From contig NZ_JBGCCU010000047.1 of NCBI RefSeq assembly GCF_041261445.1, positions 1 to 52,575 on the forward strand: a DNA stretch of 52,575 bases. Direction: 5' to 3'. Origin of the DNA: Catenulispora sp. EB89. GTDB taxonomy: Bacteria; Actinomycetota; Actinomycetes; Streptomycetales; Catenulisporaceae. The translations under genes were made by a program, and so were the position numbers. The notes below the pieces were generated by a model. It was not told the origin of the DNA and ran no database searches. It saw only the letters and a list, made by a program, of their open reading frames with translations. Of this stretch, positions 52,116 to 52,575 are shown in pieces (the stretch's first letter is position 1; each line of letters opens with the position of its first letter).

Positions 52116-52575
52116 CGGCGTCCGACCGCGATGGTTCCGTGGCGGCACGTCGGTCTGAGCCGCCGACGACCGTAGGTGAGCGCCTAGTACTCCAGCAACC
52201 GGTTCGGTATTTGTGGTGGTCATCAGCATCGTCTTGATTGCAGGTTGTAATTGTGGTCGTTGGGGTGGGTTCGTGAGCAGCGCTGGTAGCCGCAGGGGCG
52301 GGCTCTGGCCTGCCACTACCAGCGCCAAGTCGACTAGGTCGGGACTGCCAAGGCGATGCTTGGCGCCGACGGCGAGGTCAAACGCGCCGGAAGCCTACGA
52401 GGCCGGACTCCACCTCGAAGGATCGATCATGTGGCTGAAACTCCTCACCTCAACCACATGATCCGAACCCCGAACAGTTCCTAGAAGGCTGATGAAAATC
52501 TTGGGTTCTGGTCGTGGCGTTTTCACGCCTTGGGCAGGGCCCATCCTGTGCTGGTGTGGTGGAGTCCGAGGTTGA
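52116..52575. other. window end without a recognised gene
   Basis: No credible start, Shine-Dalgarno or domain is seen in the last 460 bases. The lower-GC, mixed texture resembles insertion-sequence edges, but no terminal repeat can be confirmed because the window ends. Confidence 0.4.
52425..52463. repeat. perfect 10-bp inverted repeat
   Basis: GATCATGTGG (52425-52434) and CCACATGATC (52454-52463) are perfect complements with a 19-base loop. It could be a terminator downstream of the formyltransferase unit or part of an insertion-sequence end. Confidence 0.5.

Noticed and set aside
1-52575. tRNA, rRNA or CRISPR loci
   Set aside because: No tRNA cloverleaf with a TTC-loop, no rRNA signature and no regularly spaced repeats were found on reading both strands.

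Overview
The window comes from a very high-GC Gram-positive genome, almost certainly an actinomycete of the Streptomyces/Catenulispora type. The signs are strong third-position G/C bias, frequent GTG and TTG starts, AfsR/SARP and LAL regulators, ricin-type secreted lectins, an F420-type nitroreductase and many secreted enzymes. It reads as accessory chromosome. No rRNA, tRNA, CRISPR array or intact transposase is visible, but several gene remnants are.

Layout. 0-9.4 kb: a metallo-beta-lactamase-fold hydrolase, a degenerate orphan ABC ATPase, a secreted lectin-like protein, a lipoprotein, an alpha/beta hydrolase, a large AfsR-type regulator, a methyltransferase, and a TetR regulator divergent from a SnoaL-like protein. 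9.4-11.1 kb: a graveyard of C-terminal fragments of a PheS-type tRNA ligase, an amidase and a glutamyl-tRNA synthetase. 11.3-14.1 kb: a compact P450-only RiPP-like locus. A 31-codon gene behind a near-perfect Shine-Dalgarno encodes a peptide ending YSRYFNWYVYHNM, and it lies between two dissimilar cytochrome P450 genes. This is the most interesting item in the window. 14.2-14.7 kb: a decayed copy of a lectin segment whose intact copy is at 30.5-31.4 kb.

14.9-17.0 kb: a GlxA-type regulator divergent from a quinone-oxidoreductase-like enzyme, followed by an IS701-like transposase remnant. 17.7-30.4 kb: a large catabolic-looking region with a hydrolase, nitroreductase, oxidoreductase and SnoaL-like protein on minus, and an aldo/keto reductase, a LAL-type LuxR regulator, a small conserved protein, a secreted PQQ-type propeller, a secreted SMP-30-like propeller, another SnoaL-like protein and an ACMSD-like amidohydrolase on plus. 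Five intergenic sites here share a 19-bp near-palindrome (consensus ATCACTGGATTCCAGTGAT), which suggests one regulon, perhaps under the LAL regulator.

32.2-46.2 kb: a secreted-proteolysis and peptide-uptake module. Two paralogous LysR regulators flank a secreted M9 collagenase-like protease, a proline-iminopeptidase-like enzyme and a secreted tripeptidyl-aminopeptidase-like enzyme; a complete Opp/Dpp ABC importer follows. Strong hairpins separate the units. 46.7-52.1 kb: a membrane-anchored hypothetical protein divergent from a cassette of a small conserved protein, a DUF6879-like gene with an apparent -1 frameshift, a STAND NTPase with TPR-like repeats and no DNA-binding domain, and a formyltransferase. 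The last 450 bases hold no recognisable gene.
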